From assembly GCA_022925895.1 (NCBI GenBank), contig JAKSYS010000312.1, positions 1-64,000 of the forward strand: a DNA stretch of 64,000 bases. Reading direction: 5' to 3'. Shown here one piece after another: positions 12,501 through 22,577 of this stretch (position 1 is the first letter of the stretch; each line of letters starts with the position of its first letter). Both the position numbers and the translations under genes were made by a program. Source of the stretch: Fragilaria crotonensis. Taxonomy: Eukaryota; Bacillariophyta; Fragilariophyceae; Fragilariales; Fragilariaceae. Under the pieces are notes generated by a model. It had not been told where the DNA came from and ran no database searches. It was given only the letters and a program-made list of their open reading frames with translations.

Positions 12501-13470
12501 AGTCCCATTTTTGCTCACATAACGCTCGCGTATTGCGAACAAGTTGGACTCACATGACCTCATAGTCAACATAATAAAGCAACACCGACAGCTTTTCAGT
12601 CACTGTAGCACCTGGATGTTCCCACAATTGCTGCGAAAGGCCAAAGGTTGCCAATTTCCGTTCGACTTCATTCCATTGCAGCTCCTCGCCGTCCATTTCA
12701 AAGTGGCCCATGGTTGCGCGGACTCCGACCTTTCGAAGGACGGTCTGAACCTCCTTTTTTGCCAACCGTTCGAGTGACGCAAATTTGCGATGGGCGACGG
12801 GGACAATATCCAGACGAATCCAATCGGCAATCATTCTTGCCTTTTTTGTTTCCGGAACGTACAACTCAGTACCTCCACCGTAGTAACGAAGCCGATCTGC
12901 ACGTTGCATATTCTTATGAAACCACTCTTTACTCGGCGCGACCAGTCCCGTTCGACACAAGTGTGTTCTCAAGGCATCAATGGACGGAAATTCCTGTCCT
13001 TCCCAACGGCACGAGACGCCAGTACTAACATTGTCACCATTCTTGCTGTCGTTTAGTTGCAGTCCGAAATCTTGACAGAGGTATAACAGCACATCTGATT
13101 GCGAAGGATTTGGGAATTTGGCCATTTCTCGTGGTGCTTTGGTTGCACCTTTTGGTTTCGTAACTTGTACCGTAGTAGCGGCGTGTTTTCGAGTGACGCG
13201 CAAGATGGAAGGCGTCGCGGACTGAACCAGCTCCATTGGTGTTGCCGGAACAACATTGGTGTCGCCAACTGTCTTTGTTTTTGGCGTGTCCACTCTAGAT
13301 TTCTTATTCTTGCTGACATTCCCAAATGAATCGCTGCGTTTGACAGAATTCGCACGCTTCTTGATATCTAGACCACTGATTGGTTGACGCATAAAAGCAG
13401 CAAAGGACTTTGGAGTAATGTCGACATAGGGTTTGTTGCGTTTATCGCTGTTATCCTTCTTGTCAGACAT
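6508..13470 (-). CDS. RecQ-type helicase fused to RNA-dependent RNA polymerase
   Basis: One long multi-exon gene. N-terminus (13470-11300): about 700 unrecognised residues, including a part that could be BAH-like. Helicase: APCGSGKS (motif I), VDEIDMID followed by GGFRGVY as in the RecQ aromatic loop, FLSGT (III), QQTGRAGRDG (VI), then a Cys cluster like a RecQ zinc site. RdRP: MTDGAGLLSR, SFQGRLGGFKGMWVLD, CRRSQLKF, then MSGGDFDGDKAW near 7.4 kb, which holds the catalytic DxDGD. Introns I can place with correct phase: 12553-12476, 10781-10715 and 10330-10262; another starts at 9257, but its acceptor is unclear. Continuity of frame through those introns supports one protein. It would unwind nucleic acid and make RNA from RNA templates in small-RNA amplification. 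Several one-base frame changes occur (near 11641, 11322, 9.1, 8.5 and 8.47 kb), the first two in homopolymers. The helicase-RdRP junction falls at an ambiguous splice, so two adjacent genes cannot be excluded. Confidence 0.8.
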
Positions 13471-15365
13471 GATACTTCGCTGTAATCAACAAGGCAGGTG
13501 CAACCCTTGCGCAATAAAATGGATATTACCGGGAACTTGTATGTATACGGCTAAGGACACGATCAAGTGCAAGGTGCAAGGTGCAAGGTGCAAGATACTT
13601 GCTCAACGCCACACTGATGATGATGTATATCCCAGTTGCTCACAGGATCTCGGATTTTGAAGCGATCTTGGCAAGTGAAGTCGATGGAATCGACGAGAGG
13701 ATTGGTGGCTCCGTACTGTACTGGAGTACCAGGGTCCCAGTAAAAGGCGTCCTCGTATGTTTCTGCGTCTAAGTTAGCCGACTGTACCCGGTACGAACTA
13801 TCCCCATCAGTTCCATCCGTTATATGTAGAGAGTGAGATATCGATTCAAATTTATTATATCCATACCGGATATTGGACCATCCTACTGAATTCAGTTGAA
13901 ACTAACTGAATTCAGTTTCCAACTCAAAAATAGGATATCTTTTGAACCAGTGCAAGTATGCGAATGTGTCCACGTGAACAAATACAGAAGGAATCTAGTA
14001 GAATTCACGATATCAAGATGCGCTTTATTGGACCGGTAGTTGTTGAGATACGAAATTTTGAAGTTGCGTTGAAGCACGAAATTTTTCATCGTTAAGAATT
14101 AAAAAAAACCGCCTCGCAATGGCGACGGTGCCAACATCTCGGTGTACACGACGTTTCTACAACCCCAGACACTTGCAGCTGCAAAGCACGTAAATGAAGG
14201 CAATATAGATGTGCTCCATGAGCTTTTGCGGTGTGACAGAAGCAGAAAACGGCTTTGACGACTAGGCAGTCGTATAATTAGGCGTCATGATGATTTTAAC
14301 GATGGGCACCTCCTCCATACCATCACACTCATGTGGCGGAAGAAGGAGCGCTTGAACACGTCGTCAAGATAATCGACAAGACTATCTTGAAGGTGGGGAG
14401 CTGTGGCTGTGGAGGAACAAGCAAACGAAGCTCTTGAAATCCCGACAGTTTTGAACGATGGAGATGCATCAAAATTCTGAGCTCTGGGTTTCTGTTTTTG
14501 ACGATGATAATGACCCATCCCCAGAATGTTGCATCTCTTACAAGAAGAAATCCCAATGAATGCATAAACCAGTTGTGGAATTCTGTTCCATACTGTGATC
14601 GTGGTTTTTGTGGTGGTAATGATGTCCAACCGACACTGATTAGAGCTGATGGCAAGCGACGCATCACCCAAATCGAATTCAGACCGTTTCTCGCAACAGC
14701 ACTTGTTTACATTTCATTTGAGGCACAAGAGAGAAAATGTAGGCCTGAAAACTTCATCAGTTGATCGCTCTGTGGTGAGGAAATGGCACTAAAGTCTGCG
14801 GTGCACGCGACTTTTGAAGATTGGACACATCATACCCACAACTCATCTGTACGACATTGAATTGCAAAAAAGACATCAAAACGTATTGCAGCTGCAAGGC
14901 AGGGTATTGGAAGTGCCCGGTATTTATCAGAAGACGCATTACATCGAGAGATAACGACATTGTAGTTGAGGACTGAATTCAGCGAAATAGAAAATGTCGA
15001 TTTTTGCTCGAGTTACAACAGTCAATAACTCAGCACCCACACAAGTAACATCCATTTTTCTTGTTACCTGATTTAAAAGCATGTAACAATGCACAAAATG
15101 AGCCCTCGATCACCTCCAGAGTGTGTTTAGTAGTTGCGATAGCGACCTTCTTGCAACTACTGAATTCAGTAGTTAGGGTGATTTTTAAGCCGATACTTTA
15201 ACGGCACTCTATGTACAATAGGTTACCCGTACATGTACCATGTACCATGTACCTATCGAACCAGTACAACCAGAGTGACAATTGACAATGCATTGAAGAA
15301 TCCGAAGCGAGAGAGCGTGCAGACACTTTTTTCGCTTGCCTTGCCATCCATTGTTGACCTGAACA
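13471..15365. other. Intergenic with repeated EcoRI-core palindromes
   Basis: No confident gene. The palindrome ACTGAATTCAGT occurs at 13885-13896, 13905-13916 and 15159-15170; the last is inside a perfect 20-base palindrome (15155-15174). A 10-base core is at 14973-14982. Around 14118-14260 a short plus-strand frame (QTLAAAKHVNEGNIDVLHELL) looks protein-like but has no start and stops soon; it may be a gene scrap. A GTAC-rich patch lies at 13710-13800 and another at 15225-15270. The spacing of the palindromes on both sides would fit a decayed transposable element, but I could not define its ends. Confidence 0.35.
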
Positions 15366-16508
15366 ATGATTTCGAATGTCTCTTCTAGAGTTTTGCAAAT
15401 CGCGGTTGTCTTGGTCTTGGTGTTGACATCAACACTTACCATCATCGGGAGCATAAATCAGAACTGTGCAGATCTTGGCAAGACGAAGACCGGAACTGCA
15501 AGAATAAGCGCTGGCCCGACCTCCGAGTATCAACCAGCGTCGCTTGAGCAATACCTCGTGGACAATGCTATTGCACTGGGATTCGACAAAGCTGGGGAGA
15601 ACCGAACGGACATGGCTTCTGGATGCGAGATATGGAATAATAAACAAAACCCAATGTACAACTCGGCTCAGACATTAAACAATGAGCTGAAGAACTACTA
15701 TGAAAAGATTGCATCGTTTGAGAGCATTCCAGATCTCAGAACTCTATTTACTCATGATGAATCAAACCGTGATGAAGTATGCAAGAGAGCCGAACTGGAT
15801 CCTGAAAACGGTATTCTACAAGGATTCTTCAATGAAAGTAGGCAGCTCTCGTATTCTTCGTCAGGTTACATTGAACCGCTCTTTACACCCATGCGCCACC
15901 CCAACTTCTGCAAGGATCCCGAAGATTTCTTAAATTTGGATTACTTAATCCATGACTTTGGTGCCATGTGCAAACAACTCAGGAAGACGTCGCGTATTGT
16001 CTTCTTTGATTTGGGCGCGTCACTAAATTTTCATGGGGGCAAACACATGTCGCCAGCCTTGAAGCTTGCTGCCCTCTATCGCAAGTTTGGCTTTCCCTTT
16101 GATCACTTTTATGCCTTTGAAATTAAGAAAAGTGATAGTCAAATGGTCTTTGACAAGGTCCCGCTTGAATTGCTCGCTGCCTATCACTGGATCAATGTCG
16201 GTGTGAGTCCAGACGTTTCCAGTCGGAATAACCCCTGGAACTTGCTGCTCGAGAACTACAATCAAGATGATTTGATAATCATCAAGCTTGATGTAGACAC
16301 GAGAAGCGTTGAAGTTCCGTTGGCTCGACAGTTACTCAATAATCCTCAACTTCACAATTTAGTGGACCACTTCTATTTTGAACATCATGTGAAGATGGCT
16401 GAGATTGCGCATCTCTGGAAAACCATCATGAAGGGAAGTGTGCAACAGTCTCTGAATCTCTTTCAAAACCTTCGCAAGAAAGGTATTCCTGCTCACTTTT
16501 GGGTGTAA
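15366..16508 (+). CDS. Membrane-anchored FkbM/methyltransferase-like protein
   Basis: Single exon, 380 residues, ATG at 15366. Residues 9-29 form one hydrophobic helix after a short polar start, giving a type II membrane anchor or uncleaved signal for the endomembrane system. The body has the block RIVFFDLGASLNFHGGKH, which looks like a glycine-poor variant of the class I methyltransferase SAM loop, then FDHFYAFE (an acidic end of strand 2) and LIIIKLDVDT, the strand-4 block usual in FkbM-type enzymes. Several asparagines sit in N-glycosylation sequons. I infer a lumenal sugar or small-molecule methyltransferase of a family common in diatoms; the substrate cannot be read from sequence. It sits between the RecQ-RdRP and Argonaute genes with no visible link to silencing. 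The frame is clean, unlike many of its neighbours. Confidence 0.6.
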   Translation: MISNVSSRVLQIAVVLVLVLTSTLTIIGSINQNCADLGKTKTGTARISAGPTSEYQPASLEQYLVDNAIALGFDKAGENRTDMASGCEIWNNKQNPMYNSAQTLNNELKNYYEKIASFESIPDLRTLFTHDESNRDEVCKRAELDPENGILQGFFNESRQLSYSSSGYIEPLFTPMRHPNFCKDPEDFLNLDYLIHDFGAMCKQLRKTSRIVFFDLGASLNFHGGKHMSPALKLAALYRKFGFPFDHFYAFEIKKSDSQMVFDKVPLELLAAYHWINVGVSPDVSSRNNPWNLLLENYNQDDLIIIKLDVDTRSVEVPLARQLLNNPQLHNLVDHFYFEHHVKMAEIAHLWKTIMKGSVQQSLNLFQNLRKKGIPAHFWV

Positions 16509-16611
16509 GCAGTGAGTCAAAGCTTGACAGAAAAGAGGCTGGCTTCGTTCGCTACGTTCCTTGTCGAGGCATCCAGGCTTCGTGAGATTATGACAGACGC
16601 ATGTCAGCAAA
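16509..16611. other. Short spacer after FkbM-like gene
   Basis: Probable 3' untranslated region of the FkbM-like gene, ending where similarity to the RecQ-RdRP N-terminal exon begins. No other signal seen. Confidence 0.4.
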
Positions 16612-17085
16612 TTGATTTTTGCCTTTTTTTGTTTCCGGAATGTACAATTTCAGTTCCTTCACCAATGTAAGAGAGTGGATCTACAGGGTCGTGAAACTAC
16701 TCGGGACTCGGTGCGACCAGTCCCGTTCCACACGAGTGTGTTATCAAGGCACTCCTGGACAGAAATTCCTGACCTTCCCATCGAACTGGGTGTCGTCATA
16801 TTTGTTGCTAATGTCGTGTATGTGCGGTCCGCTTGAGAAGGACTTACTAGAACTTTTGAATGCGCGTGGGACCGTTCGCAGTACTACATGTAGCTGCCCG
16901 CGCTGTATGTATAGAGAGTAACGACGCGCAAGATGGGACCTAGTGTGCACCGAACAATCTCATGTTGCCTTTCTACCAATCAATGCCAACAATACCGTTG
17001 GTGTTGCCATCTGTCTCGTGTCGACTCCAGATTTTCTGACTCATGGTGGCATTGCCGCATGAATCCTGTGACGGTTGCTAAGACG
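16612..17085 (-). pseudogene. Decayed partial copy of the RecQ-RdRP N-terminal exon
   Basis: The bases are clearly related to 12,835-13,300 in the first exon of the RecQ-RdRP gene and run in the same orientation. Matching blocks include TTTTTTGTTTCCGGAA, GCGACCAGTCCCGTTC, GTGTGTT-TCAAGGCA, GACGGAAATTCCTG, CGCGCAAGATGG and TTGGTGTTGCC. Matches are interrupted by indels and substitutions, there is no long open frame, and no helicase or polymerase part is present. It is therefore an old fragmentary duplication about 0.5 kb upstream of the Argonaute start. Whether it is transcribed is unknown; a transcript antisense to, or resembling, the active gene could feed small-RNA production. Confidence 0.75.
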
Positions 17086-17581
17086 TGCACACACACACCT
17101 CGCAACTTGCCAAACTGTGTCTGGCGTGTATGGCTTTAGATGTGTATGAAAAAATAAATACAGTACGATGTACTCCGGGTACTAGTAGTAGTACTTAATG
17201 TTCGCAATGCTGATGTGTAGCTTTCCTTGTGTATCGTACGTACTGGACATCTACTGGAGCTCCATACCTTGCAAAAGCGCTCTTTTCTGCATATACACTA
17301 ACAAATTTAGAGTAGACTAAGAAATCTACAAGTCTCCTGGTACAAGGTTGAGACATCCTGTATCCAACGCAGCACAACCAAAGCTTGGAAAATGTGCAGT
17401 ATGTTTGCAGAGTAAGCTAAAAAATCATATATTGCGTTTGTGTGTTGCAAGTTGCATGAAACAGGATACTTTTTTTTCTGTGGGGTGTTTTGTTCGTTAA
17501 CTTGACGCCAGATACCAGCCATTATCTGTGAGAGAGAACACAACCAAGTAGATTCTTTTCTCTACAGAGAGAATCAACCAC
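17086..17581. other. Argonaute 5' region
   Basis: About 500 bases with no supported gene. It includes a GTAC/AGTACT cluster (17160-17200) and pyrimidine-rich sequence before the Argonaute ATG at 17582. It probably contains the promoter and 5' untranslated region. Confidence 0.4.
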
Positions 17582-20500
17582 ATGAGCTACTACGGCAACA
17601 ATGACCGCGATCCTAAGCGGTCCCGTTTTGGTGGTGGTGATGGAGGAGGATTGGGCAGTTATCAAGGAAGTGGAGGAGGATTGGGCAGTTATCAAGGGGA
17701 GAGGAGGAGGTGGAGGATTGGGCAGTTATCAAGGCCGAGGAGGAAGAGGAGGCGGTGGTGGGTTTGGCCGTGGAGGTGGCGGTGGTGGATACGGAGGAGG
17801 CGGGAGAGGACAAGTCGGAGGTAGTAAGTGGGGCGACTTTCGCCGACCAGAGACTATTCAAGTGATGACGAACCAATTTAAATTGTCGAACCCCGACGCA
17901 ACATTGAACTATTTCTTGCAACAGAAGTGGTACAAGTACGACGTCACTATCTTCGATGCGCTCCTGAGGAAGAAGAAAGATGCGGAGGAAAGTTTTTGGA
18001 ACCGTGGCAATATGTGCTTGTGCCTCGACAAAGCCGCGAGGGTGACTCGAAAACTGTTGACATGGACGACGGATCAAATACGATCAGCCGTCGTGTCCTG
18101 TGCAAGCTTCAACAGAGATTGTTTGGTGAACGCAAAGTATTTTGGGTAAGTGCAAGCCACAGTGTTCGACCAGGCTCTTGACACAGGCAAATTAGCTGAC
18201 AATGCCCTTCCAAAAGACCGATGGTAGCAAATTAGCGATTTCTGTGGGCCAACTCTTTGAAGCAAACGGAGCCGATGACGAAGTAGCCCAAGCTGCGAAT
18301 ATGGGTGGCACGGCAGATGAACGAAAAGGCGCGATGGGACGCTATGGTCCAGCTGACATACAAGTCGACACTGGTGGACACCAGGTCGCTGAGAAGGGAT
18401 TGTACTATGATTATAAGGTTGTAGTGAAGAAGTCGTGCGATGATGGTGATCCAGATGCAGATCGGTAGGTTTGCCACTTCAATATGATTTTCGTTCAAAC
18501 ATTCCAGTTCTAACAGAGTTGATCGCAAGAATCGAAAATAAGCATTTTATTGTTCGATTCCAAGAGGTTGGATTTGTGCAAGGCACCAACACAGTTGATT
18601 CTATGTATGCCATGCAAATGGCAATGGAAGTTGCATTGAAGAACTCCATGTTGGTCTCAAAGCTCAAGGTGTATGGCAAGTCACCCAGATTTTTCTATCT
18701 GGATCCTAATCCAAACCAATTCGATGGTATCCTTGGCAGATTGGCAGGCAAATACCGCGATGTGAGTTACGAATTCTGCGTCTGTTTTGGTTTGCCTTAC
18801 ACACTGTCTCACTCACTAGACGCATCATTCCGAAGAAATCTGAATTCCCTTACATTGGACTTTCTCAGTCTGTTAGATTTTGTTCTAACGGCAACGTGTT
18901 TGTGACCATGGATGCGGGCCTTGATTGGTTCAATCGAGAGATCCACCCTCAGAATGGGCCTATCCGGTCCTTATCGAGACAGAAAACGATAGCTGGCGTC
19001 CGTGTTGATAATCTGCATGATGTCATTCCGGACCACCAGAGGGGCGAGATTGAGAAAGCGCTTAGAAAGTTGACATTGAATATGAAGTACACCAAGCCAC
19101 CAGATGAAGCAAGAGAAAATGGTGAGGCCGCACGTTCAAATTGTGAAGTGAGAGACGAATTTTTTCTTACACCTTTCTAGCCTTTCGACAGAAGCTACTG
19201 GAAGAAGGCAGTCAGAGGCCGACATTGATCGAAAGATAAAGTCGAAAATAAGTTCAACACTAGAGTGTACCGAAATGTGAGGATTGATAGCATTGTCTGG
19301 AATGGAGAAGACCCATCCGCGATGTTTGAATACAAACCTCGAGGTGCTCCGCCGGGAGAGAATGCTCGTATGGTTACAGTCGCAGAGTACTTCGAAATCC
19401 ACCACAAGATTAAACTTCGTTTCCCAAGATGCCACTTTTCATCATCAAGGGCGGCAAAAGACGCGCCCAAGGAGGACTAAAGAACTGCTCCTGTCGTACA
19501 GGGAAGAGGTTAAAGTCGAGACCAAGAAGGATGAACCTATCATAGAGAAGCTTCCACTTGAGTTCTTCTTCCAGGCGTGGAGCAAGGTGCGTGAAGTTGA
19601 TCACAATCCCGATGTACTCGAGTTCAACGATCACTTCGCATCGACAAGACGAATGGAGCACCTACAGCATGTGAAGCGAATTGTCGAGGAAGTGAAGATG
19701 CAAAGTGGACCAGAATTGGGTATGCTACTGCAGCAGTTGAACCTACAACAGACCTCGAACCGGCAAAACTCGAGGCGTCAGTGCTCCCTCAGCCTGTTAT
19801 GAGGTTTCTGAATAACGAGAAAGTACCCAACGATGGCTCCTGGAATCTTGCGGAAGTCAAGTTCTCGAAACCTGCGTTTATGAGCTCATTCGCTATCGTA
19901 GACTTTGCTAATGTTGTCGGAGAAAACAGATGCTCTGCTTTTATAAGATTGTTTGAGATTATGGCATCGCATGGCATTGAGATGCCTCGGAACGTTGACG
20001 TTGAACAAGCAATTCTGGAGGTCATCGTAGCTGAACATCTTCCTTCTGGAAGGGAGAAGGAAACTGTAAGTACGTCGTCGTTTGTATCCGTTGTGCGAAT
20101 ATGCACTCAGTCAACTTGGGCTTCGACAGATAAATCGGGTTTTCAGAGATGCAATCGAAAAGTCGAAGAACCATTTTTTACGAGGCCAATCGAACAGCGG
20201 TCTTGGCTTTTTGACCAACATCGTCTCTGCAGTTGACGGGAATACGTCCCTAGCGATTGTGAGACATATCGATGCCGATGCCTTCGAGGCGATACTGCCG
20301 ATTGATGTTGCTGGTGAGACGCACTGGGTCACTTTCCCAGAATCAGATGGTCCAGTGCCTGCTAGAATCAAGGCAGTAGTTGGGGATACGGCAGTGGAAC
20401 TTTTTGACTTACGATTCCCAATAGCAAGAGGCGATGACAAGCGGGGCCCAATCGGTAAAGGTGCGAGAAAAAGGACAGCTTGAATATTTGATTCCTAGTC

Positions 20501-22394
20501 CCGCTGCTCACCGTTTTGCGAATTTCAGGAGTTCCCATTGAAAGGAGGGAAGGAAACGGGAAGTGGGTTTCGGAGTACTTCTCTGGCGAATTTGTGTACA
20601 TGCTTGAAAATGGAGAATACATACCGCAGGCGAACGTGTCGACGTTAAAGGCCTACCATGTTGTGAAGGGATTCCAGATTGAATGTCCTTCGCTTGTTTT
20701 CGTTCGCCTTCCCACTGACAATGCCCAGGTTTACCACTTTGTCAAGCTCGTCTCGAACATCGAGTGCAATGTTCAATCCCAATGCTTTGTACATTCCAAG
20801 TTCACGAGTCAACGAAGCCCCGATCAATAGTAAGTTGATCTTTATTGCAGGTTCGTCAGCAGCCGACCTCACCATGACTCACAACCTTGTAAAAAATGCA
20901 GCTGCAGTAACATTGCCATCAAAGTGAACACGAAGCTCTTCTCCAAAAGCAACAAAGCTCGCGCTTGGGATATCCAGGTTTTACGCAAAGAGGGTCGCGT
21001 TCCATGGCTTGAACAGACTCCGACCATGGTGATGGGTTTAAGTCTCACCAGAGGTACGAGCCAAATCCGTTGACTCTCGAACCGAAAGTTATTATTCTAA
21101 CAACAAATGCAGCTGCGGGGACAGAGGGAGTGACGATCGTTACTGGAGCAGTTTCGTTAGAGAATCAAGGCGATGCATCTCATGCTTCTCGTGATGTGTC
21201 AGGTACAATTCAACTGGCACTTGATCTTCGCGTTCAAGACTCTGCGGGCGTTGTGGAGCCCGTACCTATGTATGCATTGTCCAAGGTGGGTCATCATGAA
21301 TTTAAATTTGTTGGCGTCGTGTGTTGTGAAAACCTAACCCTGCGTGTGACTAGACATTGGCAACCCAATATTTGTTGCACAACGATGACAAGATGCCATC
21401 AAGAATTGTGGTCTACCGGAATGGTTCATCTGAGGGTAATTTCGATCTCGTTCTGAACAGCGAGGTGGCCACGCTTCGAAAGGCTTTCTACGATATTCGC
21501 ATGGCTCGTCATGGAGGAGCCTGTGAAAACGCGAGGAAGTGCCAAGGGAATGGCTGCACATTTTGCACCCCAATCATCACTTACATCGTGGCACTATCCC
21601 AACATAACATTCGCATTGTTCCAGCGCAGGAAGTGATGAACAAACGGAATTCTGTCCTAAACGTGCCAAGCGGTACTTGTTTGGACCATACGGTTACTCC
21701 TTTCTTGGATGGCTTGAACCTTTCAGCCCCGCAGCCCGAAATCGATAGGATACCTGATGATCCAATACCACTTGTGTTTTCGAACCCGAGCTCCTCAGGG
21801 TTTGATTTCCTGCTGACAGCTCATGGCGGTCTCAAGGGCACCTCAAAACCTATCTTTTACCGAGTCGTAAGTTTCTATTTTGTGTGGGCACTTGCTGCTG
21901 CGGTACTAACTCATCTTGCTTACCAGATTCTCAACGAAAACTTTGTCTGGCGGCCCTGGTCAAATGGTGAGAATTGCACACCTTTAACAAAGGAGGAGAT
22001 TCAGCGAATGACGTATTCTATGTCCTTTCAGTATGGTACGGCAACGAAAGCGGTGCGTATGGTACCTGTGGTCAAGTATGCTGTCAAACTTGGTAATATA
22101 GCATCGGGATATCTACCAGGTACGATCTGTGGGCTGATGCTTGTTCATGATCGACATGGCCCTGACCCCCCATTGCACTAGACGTCCAATTGACGAAATC
22201 AATGGAGAAGAGCGGAATCCCTGAGTACTTTTTCGAAAGGTAAGGACCTCCAACATCAGCCTTTGTGTTTTCGGATTTACCCCACCTAACAAATCGAGAT
22301 TTGCAGAATAAACGAGAAAAAGACGAGACGAAGTGTCGACGGAGCAATTAGAAAGCTGAGACGCTCCGAGTGTACGCCATGTATTCCAGGCTAG
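17582..22394 (+). CDS. AGO: Argonaute, slicer-residue-deficient
   Basis: Small-RNA-binding effector spread over about ten exons. Order: an N-terminal Gly-rich RG/RGG segment with GGLGSYQG repeats; N domain (ETIQVMTNQFKL, KWYKYDVTI); linker 1 (NVFVTMDAGLDWFNREI); PAZ ending in MVTVAEYFEIHHKIKLRFP; MID with VYHFVKLV, then QSQCF and NIAIKVNTKLF, so the Tyr, Lys, Gln and second Lys that grip the guide 5' phosphate are kept; PIWI with IVVYRNGSSEG, TYIVALSQHNIRI, NVPSGTCLDH and HGGLKGTSKPIFYRV. All three recognisable slicer positions are altered: GADVTHP reads GLSLTRG, YRDG reads YRNG, and the HYHV block reads FYRV. PIWI also has a Cys-rich insertion (C-x5-C-x4-C-x2-C, about 21519-21569). One-base frame changes occur in the Gly-rich repeat and near 17.95 kb. 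The end at 22394 (CTPCIPG then stop) converges on the second RdRP, 183 bases away. I infer a guide-binding, non-cleaving Argonaute. Confidence 0.87.
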
Positions 22395-22577
22395 AGCTAC
22401 AACGTTACTATCTTCAAAGTATTAAATGCTACAAAATCAATGAACCTGAGGAGTTCACGTCGGTTGCTCAAATCCTCCTTGACGATTCACACTGTATTAT
22501 TTATTGTCGCATTATCAGATTCTGCATTGTTGGGGGCATTCCGTAGCCTGACGAGAGTGTTCCGGACGCCTGTACTA

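Noticed and set aside
13885-15174. A defined transposon between the outer ACTGAATTCAGT palindromes
   Set aside because: The palindromes have no extended inverted-repeat arms and no target duplication could be found, so element ends cannot be claimed.
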